Assembly (NCBI RefSeq): GCF_006335145.1 | Contig: NZ_VDMN01000007.1 | Span: forward strand, 1 to 64,000 | Source: Aliirhizobium smilacinae | Lineage (GTDB): Bacteria; Pseudomonadota; Alphaproteobacteria; Rhizobiales; Rhizobiaceae | Direction of reading: 5' to 3' | Length of the DNA: 64,000 bases | In this document: positions 24,846-32,563 of the stretch, piece by piece | Layout of the letters: each line of letters opens with the position of its first letter | Numbering within the stretch: position 1 is the stretch's first letter | Program-made: the position numbers and the translations under genes | The notes under the pieces: model-generated | What the model saw: only the letters and a program-made list of their open reading frames with translations | Told to the model about the DNA's origin: nothing | Databases searched by the model: none

Positions 24846-26752
24846 CCGGCCCGACGCATACGGCCGCCACGAGAAGAGCGACCGCCGGCAGCCTTGTCGG
24901 CAAACAACTCGGCAAGCTGCTCGGTCATCGCACCGGCAAGTTCGTCGGCATCGACGATCGTCACGGCATTGCGATAATAACGCGTCACGTCATGGCCGAT
25001 GCCGATCGCCAGCAGTTCCACCGGTGACTTGGTCTCGATCTGCTCGATCACGGCACGCAAATGCCGCTCGAGATAATTGCCCGGATTGACCGACAGCGTC
25101 GAATCGTCGACCGGCGCACCGTCCGAGATCATCATCAGGATCTTGCGCTGCTCCGGCCGGTTGATCAGGCGCTGATGCGCCCACATCAGGGCCTCACCGT
25201 CGATGTTTTCCTTGAGCAGCCCTTCGCGCATCATCAGGCCGAGGTTGCGGCGTGAACGACGCCATGGCGCGTCGGCCGACTTGTAGATGATGTGGCGCAG
25301 ATCATTGAGACGGCCGGGCGCTGCGGGCTTGCCGCTTGCCAGCCAGTTCTCGCGCGCCTGCCCGCCCTTCCACGCCTTGGTGGTAAAGCCGAGGATTTCG
25401 ACCTTGACGCCGCAACGCTCCAGCGTGCGCGCCAGAATGTCGGCGCAGGAGGCGGCAACCGTGATCGGCCGACCGCGCATCGAACCGGAATTGTCGATGA
25501 CCAAAGTCACGACCGTATCGCGGAACTGGGTGTCGCGTTCCTTCTTGAAGGACAGCGGCTGCATCGGGTCGATGATCAGGCGCACCAGGCGGGCCGGATC
25601 GAGATACCCCTCTTCCAGGTCGAAATCCCAGGAGCGGTTCTGCTGCGCCATCAGGCGGCGCTGAAGACGGTTGGCAAGACGCCCGACGGCACCCTGCAGA
25701 TGCGCAAGCTGCTTGTCGAGGAAAGCTCGCAACCGGTCGAGTTCCGCTTCGTCGCAAAGCTCCTCGGCAGTGATCTCCTCGTCGAATTCCTCCGTGAAGA
25801 TGTGGTAATCCACCTTCTCGTTGAAATCATCGAACGGACTGTTCGGGCGGCGGGTTTCGCCGGGCGTTTCGGAATGGTCATCGGCTTCGTCGGACATTTC
25901 ATCGTCCGACATTTCGGCGCCATCCATCTCGCCTTCGTCCATCTCCTCGTCGGCCGCATCGCTCTGCTCGGCGGGGGCCGCGTCGGATCCAGCTTCTTCC
26001 TCGACCTCTTCGTTCTCGGTCTCGCCGCTGCTCGGCTGCTCTTCCTCGCTCTGGTTCTCGATCTCTTCCGGCTCGTTATCGTCGTTTGCCAGATCCTCGG
26101 CCATTTGCATGGACGACAGCATGTGGCGGACGAGCTTGGCGAAGGCCTGCTGGTCCTCGATCACGTTTTTCAGGTTGTCGAGATCGCCGGTCGCCTTGTC
26201 CTCGATGAACGGGCGCCACAGATCGAGCACCTTGCCGGCGCTTGCCGGCGGCTTCTGGCCGGTCAGCTTTTCGCGCACCAGCATGGCCATGGCCTCACCG
26301 ATCGGCGCTTCTTCCTGCCGCTCGATGCCGGAAAAATTCGCCTTGGCGTATTTTTCTTCCTGCACCGACTGGAGGTTGGCGGCGACGCCTGCCATGCGCA
26401 GTGCACCGATCGATTCGACCCGCGCCTGCTCGACCGCATCGAAGACGGCGCGGGCATCCGAACCCTGCGGCGCAAGGTTGGCGTGAACATTGGTATCATG
26501 GCAGGCGATACGCAGAGCCATGGAATCGCCCAGGCCCCGCGTCACGGCGAGTTCATGCGCCGTGGGTCGCTTGGAGATTTCCGGCAGTCGGATACGCTCG
26601 CCCGCGAGCCCCGGACGTTCGTTGGCGAAGGAAACCTCCACCTCGCCATTGCCCGCGATCGACCGCACGCAGCCGGTTATCGCCCGCCGCATCGGTTCGG
26701 TATCGACCGGACCGGCGGGCTTTCCCTTGGAATTGTCTCCGCGACCTGCCAT
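24842..26752 (-). CDS. cobT: Aerobic cobaltochelatase subunit CobT
   Basis: This 636-residue subunit of the CobNST complex inserts cobalt into hydrogenobyrinate a,c-diamide during aerobic cobalamin synthesis. The N-terminal domain is followed by a strongly acidic Glu/Asp-rich linker (about residues 210-320) and a C-terminal von Willebrand A domain with the MIDAS motif VIDNSGSM. It follows cobS with 47 bases between them. CobN is not in the window. CobST resemble the BchD/I-type AAA+ and VWA pair of magnesium chelatase. Confidence 0.95.
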   Translation of the reverse strand: MAGRGDNSKGKPAGPVDTEPMRRAITGCVRSIAGNGEVEVSFANERPGLAGERIRLPEISKRPTAHELAVTRGLGDSMALRIACHDTNVHANLAPQGSDARAVFDAVEQARVESIGALRMAGVAANLQSVQEEKYAKANFSGIERQEEAPIGEAMAMLVREKLTGQKPPASAGKVLDLWRPFIEDKATGDLDNLKNVIEDQQAFAKLVRHMLSSMQMAEDLANDDNEPEEIENQSEEEQPSSGETENEEVEEEAGSDAAPAEQSDAADEEMDEGEMDGAEMSDDEMSDEADDHSETPGETRRPNSPFDDFNEKVDYHIFTEEFDEEITAEELCDEAELDRLRAFLDKQLAHLQGAVGRLANRLQRRLMAQQNRSWDFDLEEGYLDPARLVRLIIDPMQPLSFKKERDTQFRDTVVTLVIDNSGSMRGRPITVAASCADILARTLERCGVKVEILGFTTKAWKGGQARENWLASGKPAAPGRLNDLRHIIYKSADAPWRRSRRNLGLMMREGLLKENIDGEALMWAHQRLINRPEQRKILMMISDGAPVDDSTLSVNPGNYLERHLRAVIEQIETKSPVELLAIGIGHDVTRYYRNAVTIVDADELAGAMTEQLAELFADKAAGGRSSRGGRMRRAG

Positions 26753-26799
26753 CGGCTTCGCTTCCTGTCAGTTATGCCCCTGTAAGCTCGAGTATAAAC

Positions 26800-27792
26800 T
26801 CAAGCACCCAGAACGATGTTGGCAGCGCTTTCCTTCAGCTCGACGCCGAAGGACCGCTGATACTGTTCGGCCACAAGGGTCCGCTCCAGCTCATCGCATT
26901 TGTTCAGGAAGGTGATGCGGAACGCGAAGGCAACGTCACCGAAGATCTCGGCATTTTCAGCCCAGGTGATGACGGTACGCGGGCTCATCACGGTCGAAAG
27001 GTCGCCGTTGATGAAGGCCGAGCGGGTGAGATCGGCTACCCGTACCATCTTCGAAACCGTCTCGCGGCCTTCCGCAGTCGAGCCGAAGCTCTTCACCTTG
27101 GCGGCGACGATATCGACTTCCTTCTGGTGCGGCAGGTAGTTCAGCGTCGTCACGATCGACCAGCGGTCCATCTGTGCCTGGTTGATCTGCTGCGTGCCGT
27201 GATAAAGGCCGGTCGTATCGCCGAGGCCGACGGTGTTTGCCGTGGCAAAAATGCGGAAAGCCGGGTGAGGACGAATGACGCGGCTCTGGTCGAGCAATGT
27301 CAGGCGGCCCGAACTTTCCAGCACGCGCTGGATGACGAACATCACGTCAGGGCGGCCGGCATCGTATTCGTCGAAGACGAGCGCGACATTGTGCTGGTAG
27401 GCCCAGGGAAGAATGCCGTCCTTGAATTCGGTGATCTGCTTGCCGTCCTTCAGGACGATGGCGTCCTTGCCGACGAGATCGATACGGCTGACATGGCTGT
27501 CGAGGTTGATACGCACGCACGGCCAGTTGAGGCGTGCGGCGACCTGCTCGATATGGGTCGATTTGCCGGTACCGTGGAAGCCGGAGACCATTACGCGTCG
27601 GTTATGGGCAAAGCCTGCAAGAATGGCGAGCGTCGTGTCGCGATCGAAGAGGTAGTCGGGGTCCAGGTCCGGCACATAAGGGTCGCCATTGCTGTAGGCC
27701 GGAACCCTCAGATCCGTATCGATGCCGAAAACATCCCGGACGGAAACCGTCGTATCGGGGAGATTTGTAATATCCAAGTCAATCTTGCTCAT
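26800..27792 (-). CDS. cobS: Aerobic cobaltochelatase AAA+ subunit CobS
   Basis: This 330-residue AAA+ ATPase forms a hexameric ring with CobT to power cobalt insertion. Walker A is SGFHGTGKST (about residues 70-79), Walker B is VALVFDEYDAG and a sensor is FATANTVG. Two in-frame ATGs open the gene; I chose the second (27792) because GGAG is 5 bases before it and the family starts MSKIDLDI. The DnaJ-domain gene precedes it by 61 bases on the same strand. Confidence 0.95.
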   Translation of the reverse strand: MSKIDLDITNLPDTTVSVRDVFGIDTDLRVPAYSNGDPYVPDLDPDYLFDRDTTLAILAGFAHNRRVMVSGFHGTGKSTHIEQVAARLNWPCVRINLDSHVSRIDLVGKDAIVLKDGKQITEFKDGILPWAYQHNVALVFDEYDAGRPDVMFVIQRVLESSGRLTLLDQSRVIRPHPAFRIFATANTVGLGDTTGLYHGTQQINQAQMDRWSIVTTLNYLPHQKEVDIVAAKVKSFGSTAEGRETVSKMVRVADLTRSAFINGDLSTVMSPRTVITWAENAEIFGDVAFAFRITFLNKCDELERTLVAEQYQRSFGVELKESAANIVLGA

Positions 27793-27853
27793 CATAACTC
27801 CAGGGCACGGGCAACCGCCCGTCCGTCATCATCGCTGCCTTGATTTTCGAGGC

Positions 27854-28483
27854 TTAGCAGAAACCCGCCTGCTTCAACAACTGGTATGCTTGCACGACGG
27901 CACGAAAACGTTCCTCCGATCCTCGGTCGCCGCCATTGGCGTCCGGATGGTGCTTCTTCACCAGCTCCTTGTAACGGCTCTTGATTTCACTCGACGTCGC
28001 GTTCGCAGCGAGTTCCATCGTGTTGAAGGCCTTGGCCTCCAGTGTCTTCAGCTTGCGTCCCTGCGTTTCGAAACGGCCACCGCCGCCGGCACGCGCCTGG
28101 GAAACGAACCCGAACGGGTCCTTGAAGCGCTGCTGCGTATAGGCCGAACCTGATCGCGCCGATGAATGCAGCGGCCCGTCCTTGGCGTCTTTATTGACGC
28201 CGACTTTCCAGGTAGGGCGATGACCGGTGATCGCCTCTTTCTGGTAGCGGGCGATCTCACCATCCGACAGGCCGGAGAAATAATTGTAGCCCTTGTTGTA
28301 TTCCTTCACGTGCTCGAAGCAGAAGATGAAGAACTGACCTTCGGCATTGCGCCCCACTGGCGCCTTGTGCACGCCCGGCTTGTCGCACCCGTCCCACTGG
28401 CAGGTCGGAGCCTGCGGCGGGGCATCTTGCTGCCTTTTCCGGCGCGTCCGGATACGGTCGAAATATTTGGAGTCGAGTTTCAT
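27854..28483 (-). CDS. DnaJ-domain protein with N-terminal zinc-type motif
   Basis: This 209-residue protein has a C-terminal J-domain with the HPD signature (KHHPDANGG) and the ERFRAVVQAYQLL helix. The N-terminal half holds CQWDGCDKPGVHKAP and FCFEHVKEYN, a set of cysteine/histidine residues that could bind zinc. J-proteins stimulate DnaK ATPase; a client cannot be named. I chose the ATG at 28483 (MKLDSKYFDRIR); the longer ORF start lacks features. It is divergent from bolA and may be the first gene of the cobST operon, so coupling to cobalamin enzymes is a possibility but only a positional inference. Confidence 0.88.
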   Translation of the reverse strand: MKLDSKYFDRIRTRRKRQQDAPPQAPTCQWDGCDKPGVHKAPVGRNAEGQFFIFCFEHVKEYNKGYNYFSGLSDGEIARYQKEAITGHRPTWKVGVNKDAKDGPLHSSARSGSAYTQQRFKDPFGFVSQARAGGGGRFETQGRKLKTLEAKAFNTMELAANATSSEIKSRYKELVKKHHPDANGGDRGSEERFRAVVQAYQLLKQAGFC

Positions 28484-28527
28484 GCGGCACTCATTATGGG
28501 CTCCACGAGAGAGCGGAACAAGAATTG

Positions 28528-28541
28528 ACAAACCGGTTTGT
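28528..28541. promoter_or_regulatory. 14-bp perfect palindrome between dnaJ-like gene and bolA
   Basis: ACAAACCGGTTTGT reads identically on both strands and overlaps a TTGACA (28525-28530) that could be the bolA -35 element. The position midway in a 105-bp divergent promoter region suggests an operator, but no cognate regulator can be named. Confidence 0.4.
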
Positions 28542-28588
28542 TGCTGGTTTCTGAGTTCCCCTCCTGCGCCGACCACCGGAGCTTAAAA

Positions 28589-28870
28589 ATGTCCGTCAGA
28601 ACCCGTATCGAAACCACGCTTCGTGACAATCTCGCGCCCGAAAGGCTCGATGTGATCAACGAAAGCCATCAGCATGCCGGTCACCAGCCGGGCATGGACG
28701 GTGACGGCGAGACCCATATGCGGGTGCGTATCGTCGCAGCAGCCTTTGCGGGGATGAGCCGGATAGACCGGCACCGGACGGTGAATGCGCTGCTCAAGCC
28801 CGAACTTGACGCCGGTCTTCACGCGCTCGCGGTGGAAGCCGCAGCACCGGGAGAACCGACACGTTGGTGA
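28589..28870 (+). CDS. bolA: BolA family protein
   Basis: This 93-residue protein has the BolA fold. The conserved DVINESHQHAGH segment carries the histidine that co-ligates [2Fe-2S] clusters with monothiol glutaredoxins, and RTVNALLKPELDAGLHAL is the C-terminal signature helix. I chose the ATG at 28589 with GGAG 7 bases upstream; an in-frame ATG at 28538 is unlikely. Alphaproteobacterial BolA proteins take part in iron-sulfur/iron regulation or stress morphology. Confidence 0.9.
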   Translation: MSVRTRIETTLRDNLAPERLDVINESHQHAGHQPGMDGDGETHMRVRIVAAAFAGMSRIDRHRTVNALLKPELDAGLHALAVEAAAPGEPTRW

Positions 28871-28987
28871 TGGGCAATAGATAGGGATTGAGGGTACTGA
28901 GACCAAGACTTAAGTCCTCGCTTAAACCGCACGAACCTTAATTTTCTCCCACTTTCATGCTGCCGGCTTAAGGTGCATAATGCAGCT

Positions 28988-29191
28988 ATGACAAAGCTAT
29001 TGGACCGAGCCATCGAGCGTGTCCGCGCCCTTCCCGCCGATCAGCAGGATGAGTTGGCGCATGTGCTTTTGCGCCTGACCGATGCGGAGCCTGTTGCCTT
29101 ATCTGCCGGGGAGCGGGCAGCTATTGCCAACTCGAAATCCGCAGCAGCACGGGGTAAATTCGCGACGGATGAAGAAATTCGTTCTGTATGA
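28988..29191 (+). CDS. Antitoxin-like small protein without a recognisable toxin
   Basis: This 67-residue protein starts MTKLLDRAIERVRALPADQQ and has the heptad helix followed by a SAGERAAIANSKSAAARGKF linker and FATDEEIRSV. The pattern matches small antitoxins that partner RelE/ParE-type toxins in rhizobia, whose usual ending (about RAVWAKHGL) is missing because a TGA follows RSV. The next 60 bases contain only a 20-codon ORF, so the module seems decayed. Lower G+C flanks suggest acquired DNA. Confidence 0.6.
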   Translation: MTKLLDRAIERVRALPADQQDELAHVLLRLTDAEPVALSAGERAAIANSKSAAARGKFATDEEIRSV

Positions 29192-29233
29192 GTGGTTTTA
29201 TGGCTACGATCGAAACTCGGCGTCGTCTCGACG

Positions 29234-29644
29234 CTAATAAGCCAGCATGATCCACCCGATTTGCCGACGTGGCCTCAGCAACAACAAGTCTCCGACGTCA
29301 CTAGCCTCGAAGACATCGAAACCGATCTTGTCTTTCGATTTACCAAAATTGATGGACGAGCGGCTATTTGAGAAATCACAATCAACTTTGCCACAACGGA
29401 TCGTCAACTCGTCAAGACGAAGCCGATTGAAAAAGGCCGTCAGAGAAAGACGCTGCCCCTGTGCCTCAATTTCACACGGAACAGAAACTACGCATCTCGC
29501 TTCAGCGAAAACAGGTTCATCACCTTCGAGACTGATGGCGTATCTGATTTTAAAATCACCTGCATAAGACGCGCCCCCGCCAGCAGTGACCAAGCAAACT
29601 CCCGAAAACAATGAGGCAAATAGGGAGCGTAACTTAATAAGCAT
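29234..29644 (-). CDS. Small secreted hypothetical protein
   Basis: This 136-residue protein has a signal peptide (LIKLRSLFASLFSGVCLVTAG, probable cleavage after SYA) and a small mature domain with four cysteines in two pairs (CVVSVPC and CGKVDC), suggesting disulfides. Its ATG overlaps the CBS-protein stop by one base (TGATG), placing it last in the aroK-aroB operon. The coding sequence has lower G+C (about 44% by count in 29281-29400) than its neighbours, so it may be recently acquired or fast-evolving. No family recognised. Confidence 0.7.
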   Translation of the reverse strand: MLIKLRSLFASLFSGVCLVTAGGGASYAGDFKIRYAISLEGDEPVFAEARCVVSVPCEIEAQGQRLSLTAFFNRLRLDELTIRCGKVDCDFSNSRSSINFGKSKDKIGFDVFEASDVGDLLLLRPRRQIGWIMLAY

Positions 29645-30531
29645 CACTCCGCAGCCGGCACAGCATCTTCCGCCGGCCTGATCCTCAGCCGCGTGATCCG
29701 GTTCTTCTCCCGCTTCATCACGATGAAGCGCTTACCGTAAAACGTAAAAGCCTGCCGTTCTTCGGGGATGAGCTTGGATGAGTTGATGACGAGACCGGCG
29801 ATCGTGGTGGCTTCGCCATCCGGCAGATCCCAGCCGAGCGCCCGGTTGAGGTCGCGGATCGGTACGGATCCATCGACGACGATCGAACCGTTGGCCTCCT
29901 GCCGCACGCCCTGGATCTCGATGTCGTGCTCGTCGGCAATGTCGCCGACGATTTCCTCCATGATGTCTTCCAGCGTGACGATGCCCTGCACCTCACCATA
30001 TTCATCGACGACGACGGCAAAATGCACCTTTCGCTTCAGGAAGGCTGCAAGCTGGTCCTTCAGGCTCGTGCTGTCGGGCACGAACCAGGGCTTTTGCATG
30101 ATCTTGAGGATATCGACATCGGCGGGCGTCGTATCCGGCCCCAGCAACGCGCGCAGCAGATCCTTGGCATGCACCACGCCGATGATGTTTTCCGTCGAAT
30201 TGCGCCACACCGGCATGCGCGTATAGGGGCTTTCCAGCACGGTGCGCACGATCACATCCGCCGGATCGTCCGCGTTGACGGCCACCATCGTCATCCGGTG
30301 GCGCATCACGTCGGAGACTTCGAGCTCGTTGAGATCGAACAGATCGCTCAGCCGGTCACGATCCTCGGCGCCGAAATTGCCGTCCTTGTGCATAGTGTCA
30401 AGCGCCGCATGCAACGCGTCATGGCCGCAGAGTTCGAGCGTTCTTCGATTGAGCGACACTCTCGTCGCACGCATCATCCCGCGGATGGCCGCGTTGACAC
30501 AGCGCGAAAAAAGGCCGCTTTCGGACGTCAT
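29644..30531 (-). CDS. CorC/HlyC-type CBS-pair protein lacking the DUF21 membrane domain
   Basis: This 295-residue protein contains two CBS domains (about residues 70-195: SDVMRHRMTMVAVNADD and YTRMPVWRNSTENIIGVVH) and a C-terminal transporter-associated (CorC_HlyC) domain with EVQGIVTLEDIMEEIVGD and RITRLRIRP. Many rhizobial homologues beside aroB are about 430 residues with an N-terminal DUF21 membrane domain; here that part is absent and the N-terminus is short. The length equals that of E. coli CorC/YbeX. Start overlaps aroB's stop by 4 bases. Presumed role: divalent cation efflux regulation. Confidence 0.86.
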   Translation of the reverse strand: MTSESGLFSRCVNAAIRGMMRATRVSLNRRTLELCGHDALHAALDTMHKDGNFGAEDRDRLSDLFDLNELEVSDVMRHRMTMVAVNADDPADVIVRTVLESPYTRMPVWRNSTENIIGVVHAKDLLRALLGPDTTPADVDILKIMQKPWFVPDSTSLKDQLAAFLKRKVHFAVVVDEYGEVQGIVTLEDIMEEIVGDIADEHDIEIQGVRQEANGSIVVDGSVPIRDLNRALGWDLPDGEATTIAGLVINSSKLIPEERQAFTFYGKRFIVMKREKNRITRLRIRPAEDAVPAAE

Positions 30532-31658
30532 CGGGGCAGCTTTTCCGTAAGAAAGCTCAGGACTTCCGAAGACGGCACATCGTCGGCGACAAAAGACTGT
30601 CCGATCCCATGGGTGAGGATGAAGGTGAGCTTACCGCCCTTCACCTTCTTGTCCTGCATGATCGCGTCGAGCAGCACATCGGCACCCGGCAGGTCACCCG
30701 GAATATCGTTCATCTTCGTCGGCAGGCCGACTGCCTTCAGATGGCTTTCGACGCGCTTCGCATCGTCCGGGCTTGCCAGATTGAGGCGGGCGGAAAATTC
30801 ATGCGCCAGCACCATGCCGATCGCGACACCTTCGCCATGAACCAGCCGCTTGCTGTCATATTGGGTGGCGGCTTCCAGCGCATGGCCGAAAGTATGGCCG
30901 AGGTTCAGCAGTGCACGACGGCCGGTCTCCCGCTCGTCCTCGACGACGACGTCGGCCTTGGACTGGCAGCTGACGGCAATCGCCTCGATCCGCTCAGGCC
31001 CACCCTCGAAAATCTTCTGCCAGTTTTTTTCCAGCCATTCGAAAAAGACCGGATTGTCGATCAGCCCGTATTTGGCGACTTCCGCATAACCAGCACGGAA
31101 TTCCCTGGCGGACAGCGTATCGAGGATGGATGTGTCAGCCAGCACCAAATCCGGCTGATGAAAGACGCCGAGCAGGTTCTTGCCATGGCGGGAATTGACG
31201 CCGGTCTTGCCGCCGACGGAGCTGTCCACCTGCGACAGAAGCGAGGTCGGGATCTGCACGAAGCGCACGCCGCGGCGCACGATACCGGCCGCAAAGCCGG
31301 CAAGATCGCCGATCACACCGCCGCCAAGCGCGATCACTGCGTCATTGCGCTCGATACGCGCCGCCAGAACCATGTCGCAGACGGTCGCCAGATGGTCGAA
31401 ACTTTTCGTCTTCTCGCCCGCCGGAAGCGTCAGCGAGACAGCCTCGATGCCGTCGGTCTGCAATCCATCCATCAGCGCTTCGAGATAAAGCGGAGCGACA
31501 TTTTCGTCGGTGATGATCGCAGCCTTTCGCCCCTTCAGCCGAGAAGTGATTTCGCCGCCGGCCCTTGCAAGCAGGCCGGGACCGATCAAAATATCGTAAG
31601 CCCGGTCCCCGAGCGGCACATGCACCAGGCGTTCGGGGGAGCGGGACTGCACCGTCAT
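30528..31658 (-). CDS. aroB: 3-dehydroquinate synthase
   Basis: This 376-residue NAD/Zn-dependent shikimate-pathway enzyme converts DAHP to 3-dehydroquinate. Core signatures are VIALGGGVIGDLAGF, IPTSLLSQVDSSVGGKTGVN, and the zinc ligand motif LNLGHTFGHALE. It overlaps aroK by 4 bases upstream and the CBS gene by 4 bases downstream, so the three are translated as a tight unit. No anomalies are visible. Confidence 0.97.
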   Translation of the reverse strand: MTVQSRSPERLVHVPLGDRAYDILIGPGLLARAGGEITSRLKGRKAAIITDENVAPLYLEALMDGLQTDGIEAVSLTLPAGEKTKSFDHLATVCDMVLAARIERNDAVIALGGGVIGDLAGFAAGIVRRGVRFVQIPTSLLSQVDSSVGGKTGVNSRHGKNLLGVFHQPDLVLADTSILDTLSAREFRAGYAEVAKYGLIDNPVFFEWLEKNWQKIFEGGPERIEAIAVSCQSKADVVVEDERETGRRALLNLGHTFGHALEAATQYDSKRLVHGEGVAIGMVLAHEFSARLNLASPDDAKRVESHLKAVGLPTKMNDIPGDLPGADVLLDAIMQDKKVKGGKLTFILTHGIGQSFVADDVPSSEVLSFLTEKLPR

Positions 31659-32245
31659 TCTGTATCACCTTCTTGAGCAAGACCGGCAATGGCCTGTAGA
31701 ACCTCGTTGGCCATCAGCTCCTTGCGGATGTTCACGGACATCACCGTCAGATCGGCCTCGGCATAGATCGGGTAACGCTGGATCATCAGGTTTTCCAGCG
31801 TCTGTCTTGGATTTTCGGTCTTCAACAACGGGCGATGGTCGCGCCGGTTGACCCGATCCCACAACGTATCGAGATCGGCATTCAGCCAGATTGATAGGCC
31901 ACCCTGCTTGATCTGGGCCCGCGTTGCCTCGTTGATGAAGGCGCCGCCGCCCGTGGACACCACGCGTGGACCATGCTTGAGCAGCCGTTCGACCACCCGC
32001 GTCTCCAGAGCCCGGAACTCCGTCTCACCATATTGTGAAAACAGTTCCGCAATCGTCATTCTGGAAACAGATTCGATTTCCGCGTCGGTATCGATGAAGG
32101 GAATTCCGAGTGTCTGCGCCACTAGCCGGCCAATAACCGATTTGCCCGCGCCCATCAGCCCGACAAAGATCAGGTTGCGGTTGCCGAGCGCTGCGCGAGC
32201 CTGGTCCCGTATCGTCTGTCGCTCGACTGTTATTTCTTCACTCAT
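31655..32245 (-). CDS. aroK: Shikimate kinase
   Basis: This 196-residue kinase phosphorylates shikimate with ATP. The P-loop GLMGAGKSVIGR starts about residue 28; DTDAEIE, FRALETR, STGGGAF and NRRDHRPLL are the substrate and lid motifs. I chose the ATG at 32245 (MSEEITVER); an upstream frame of 36 residues does not match the family. It is first in the aroK-aroB-CBS cluster. The promoter must lie in 32246-32393, shared divergently with the small ORF and xerD. Confidence 0.95.
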   Translation of the reverse strand: MSEEITVERQTIRDQARAALGNRNLIFVGLMGAGKSVIGRLVAQTLGIPFIDTDAEIESVSRMTIAELFSQYGETEFRALETRVVERLLKHGPRVVSTGGGAFINEATRAQIKQGGLSIWLNADLDTLWDRVNRRDHRPLLKTENPRQTLENLMIQRYPIYAEADLTVMSVNIRKELMANEVLQAIAGLAQEGDTE

Positions 32246-32393
32246 GATGCTGTCCGTTCGCCAAAACGGTATCACCAAATGTTCATCCAGCGTCAAGCCG
32301 GGCAGTGCCCGACATCGCATTGAACATGTGGTTCTTGTCGATCTGTAAACCATTAGGGCTATAGTGCGCCGGAACGATACGGAGCCTTTTTAA

Positions 32394-32549
32394 ATGCCCA
32401 CACTCTTCCGCTTCCTGTTCATCCTGGCGCTGATTGCCGGCGTGATCTATGGCGGCATGGTTGCGCTCGTGGTGCTGGTCGAGCCGAAGGAACGCGAGAT
32501 CACCATCAGGGTCCCTTCCGAACGGCTCAATCCGCCGGCACAGCAATAA
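32394..32549 (+). CDS. Conserved-looking 51-aa small membrane protein upstream of xerD
   Basis: An unlisted short ORF begins at ATG 32394 with GGAG 9 bases upstream and ends at TAA 32547-32549, 14 bases before xerD. It encodes MPTLFRFLFILALIAGVIYG then GMVALVVLVEPKE and a polar tail REITIRVPSERLNPPAQQ. One hydrophobic helix (about residues 6-30) is followed by a short periplasmic or cytoplasmic tail. Codon use and the ribosome-binding site look real. No function known. Confidence 0.72.
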   Translation: MPTLFRFLFILALIAGVIYGGMVALVVLVEPKEREITIRVPSERLNPPAQQ

Positions 32550-32563
32550 TCGGGGCTTTCGCC

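Noticed and set aside
25292..27843. Two long plus-strand frames opposite cobT and cobS
   Set aside because: They are shadows: the acidic GAA/GAC codons of cobT read as Leu/Phe/Val-rich sequence. Real domains lie on the other strand.
27796..27853. Cobalamin riboswitch before cobS
   Set aside because: The gap is only about 60 bases and lacks the conserved B12-box; the J-protein gene precedes cobS in the same unit.
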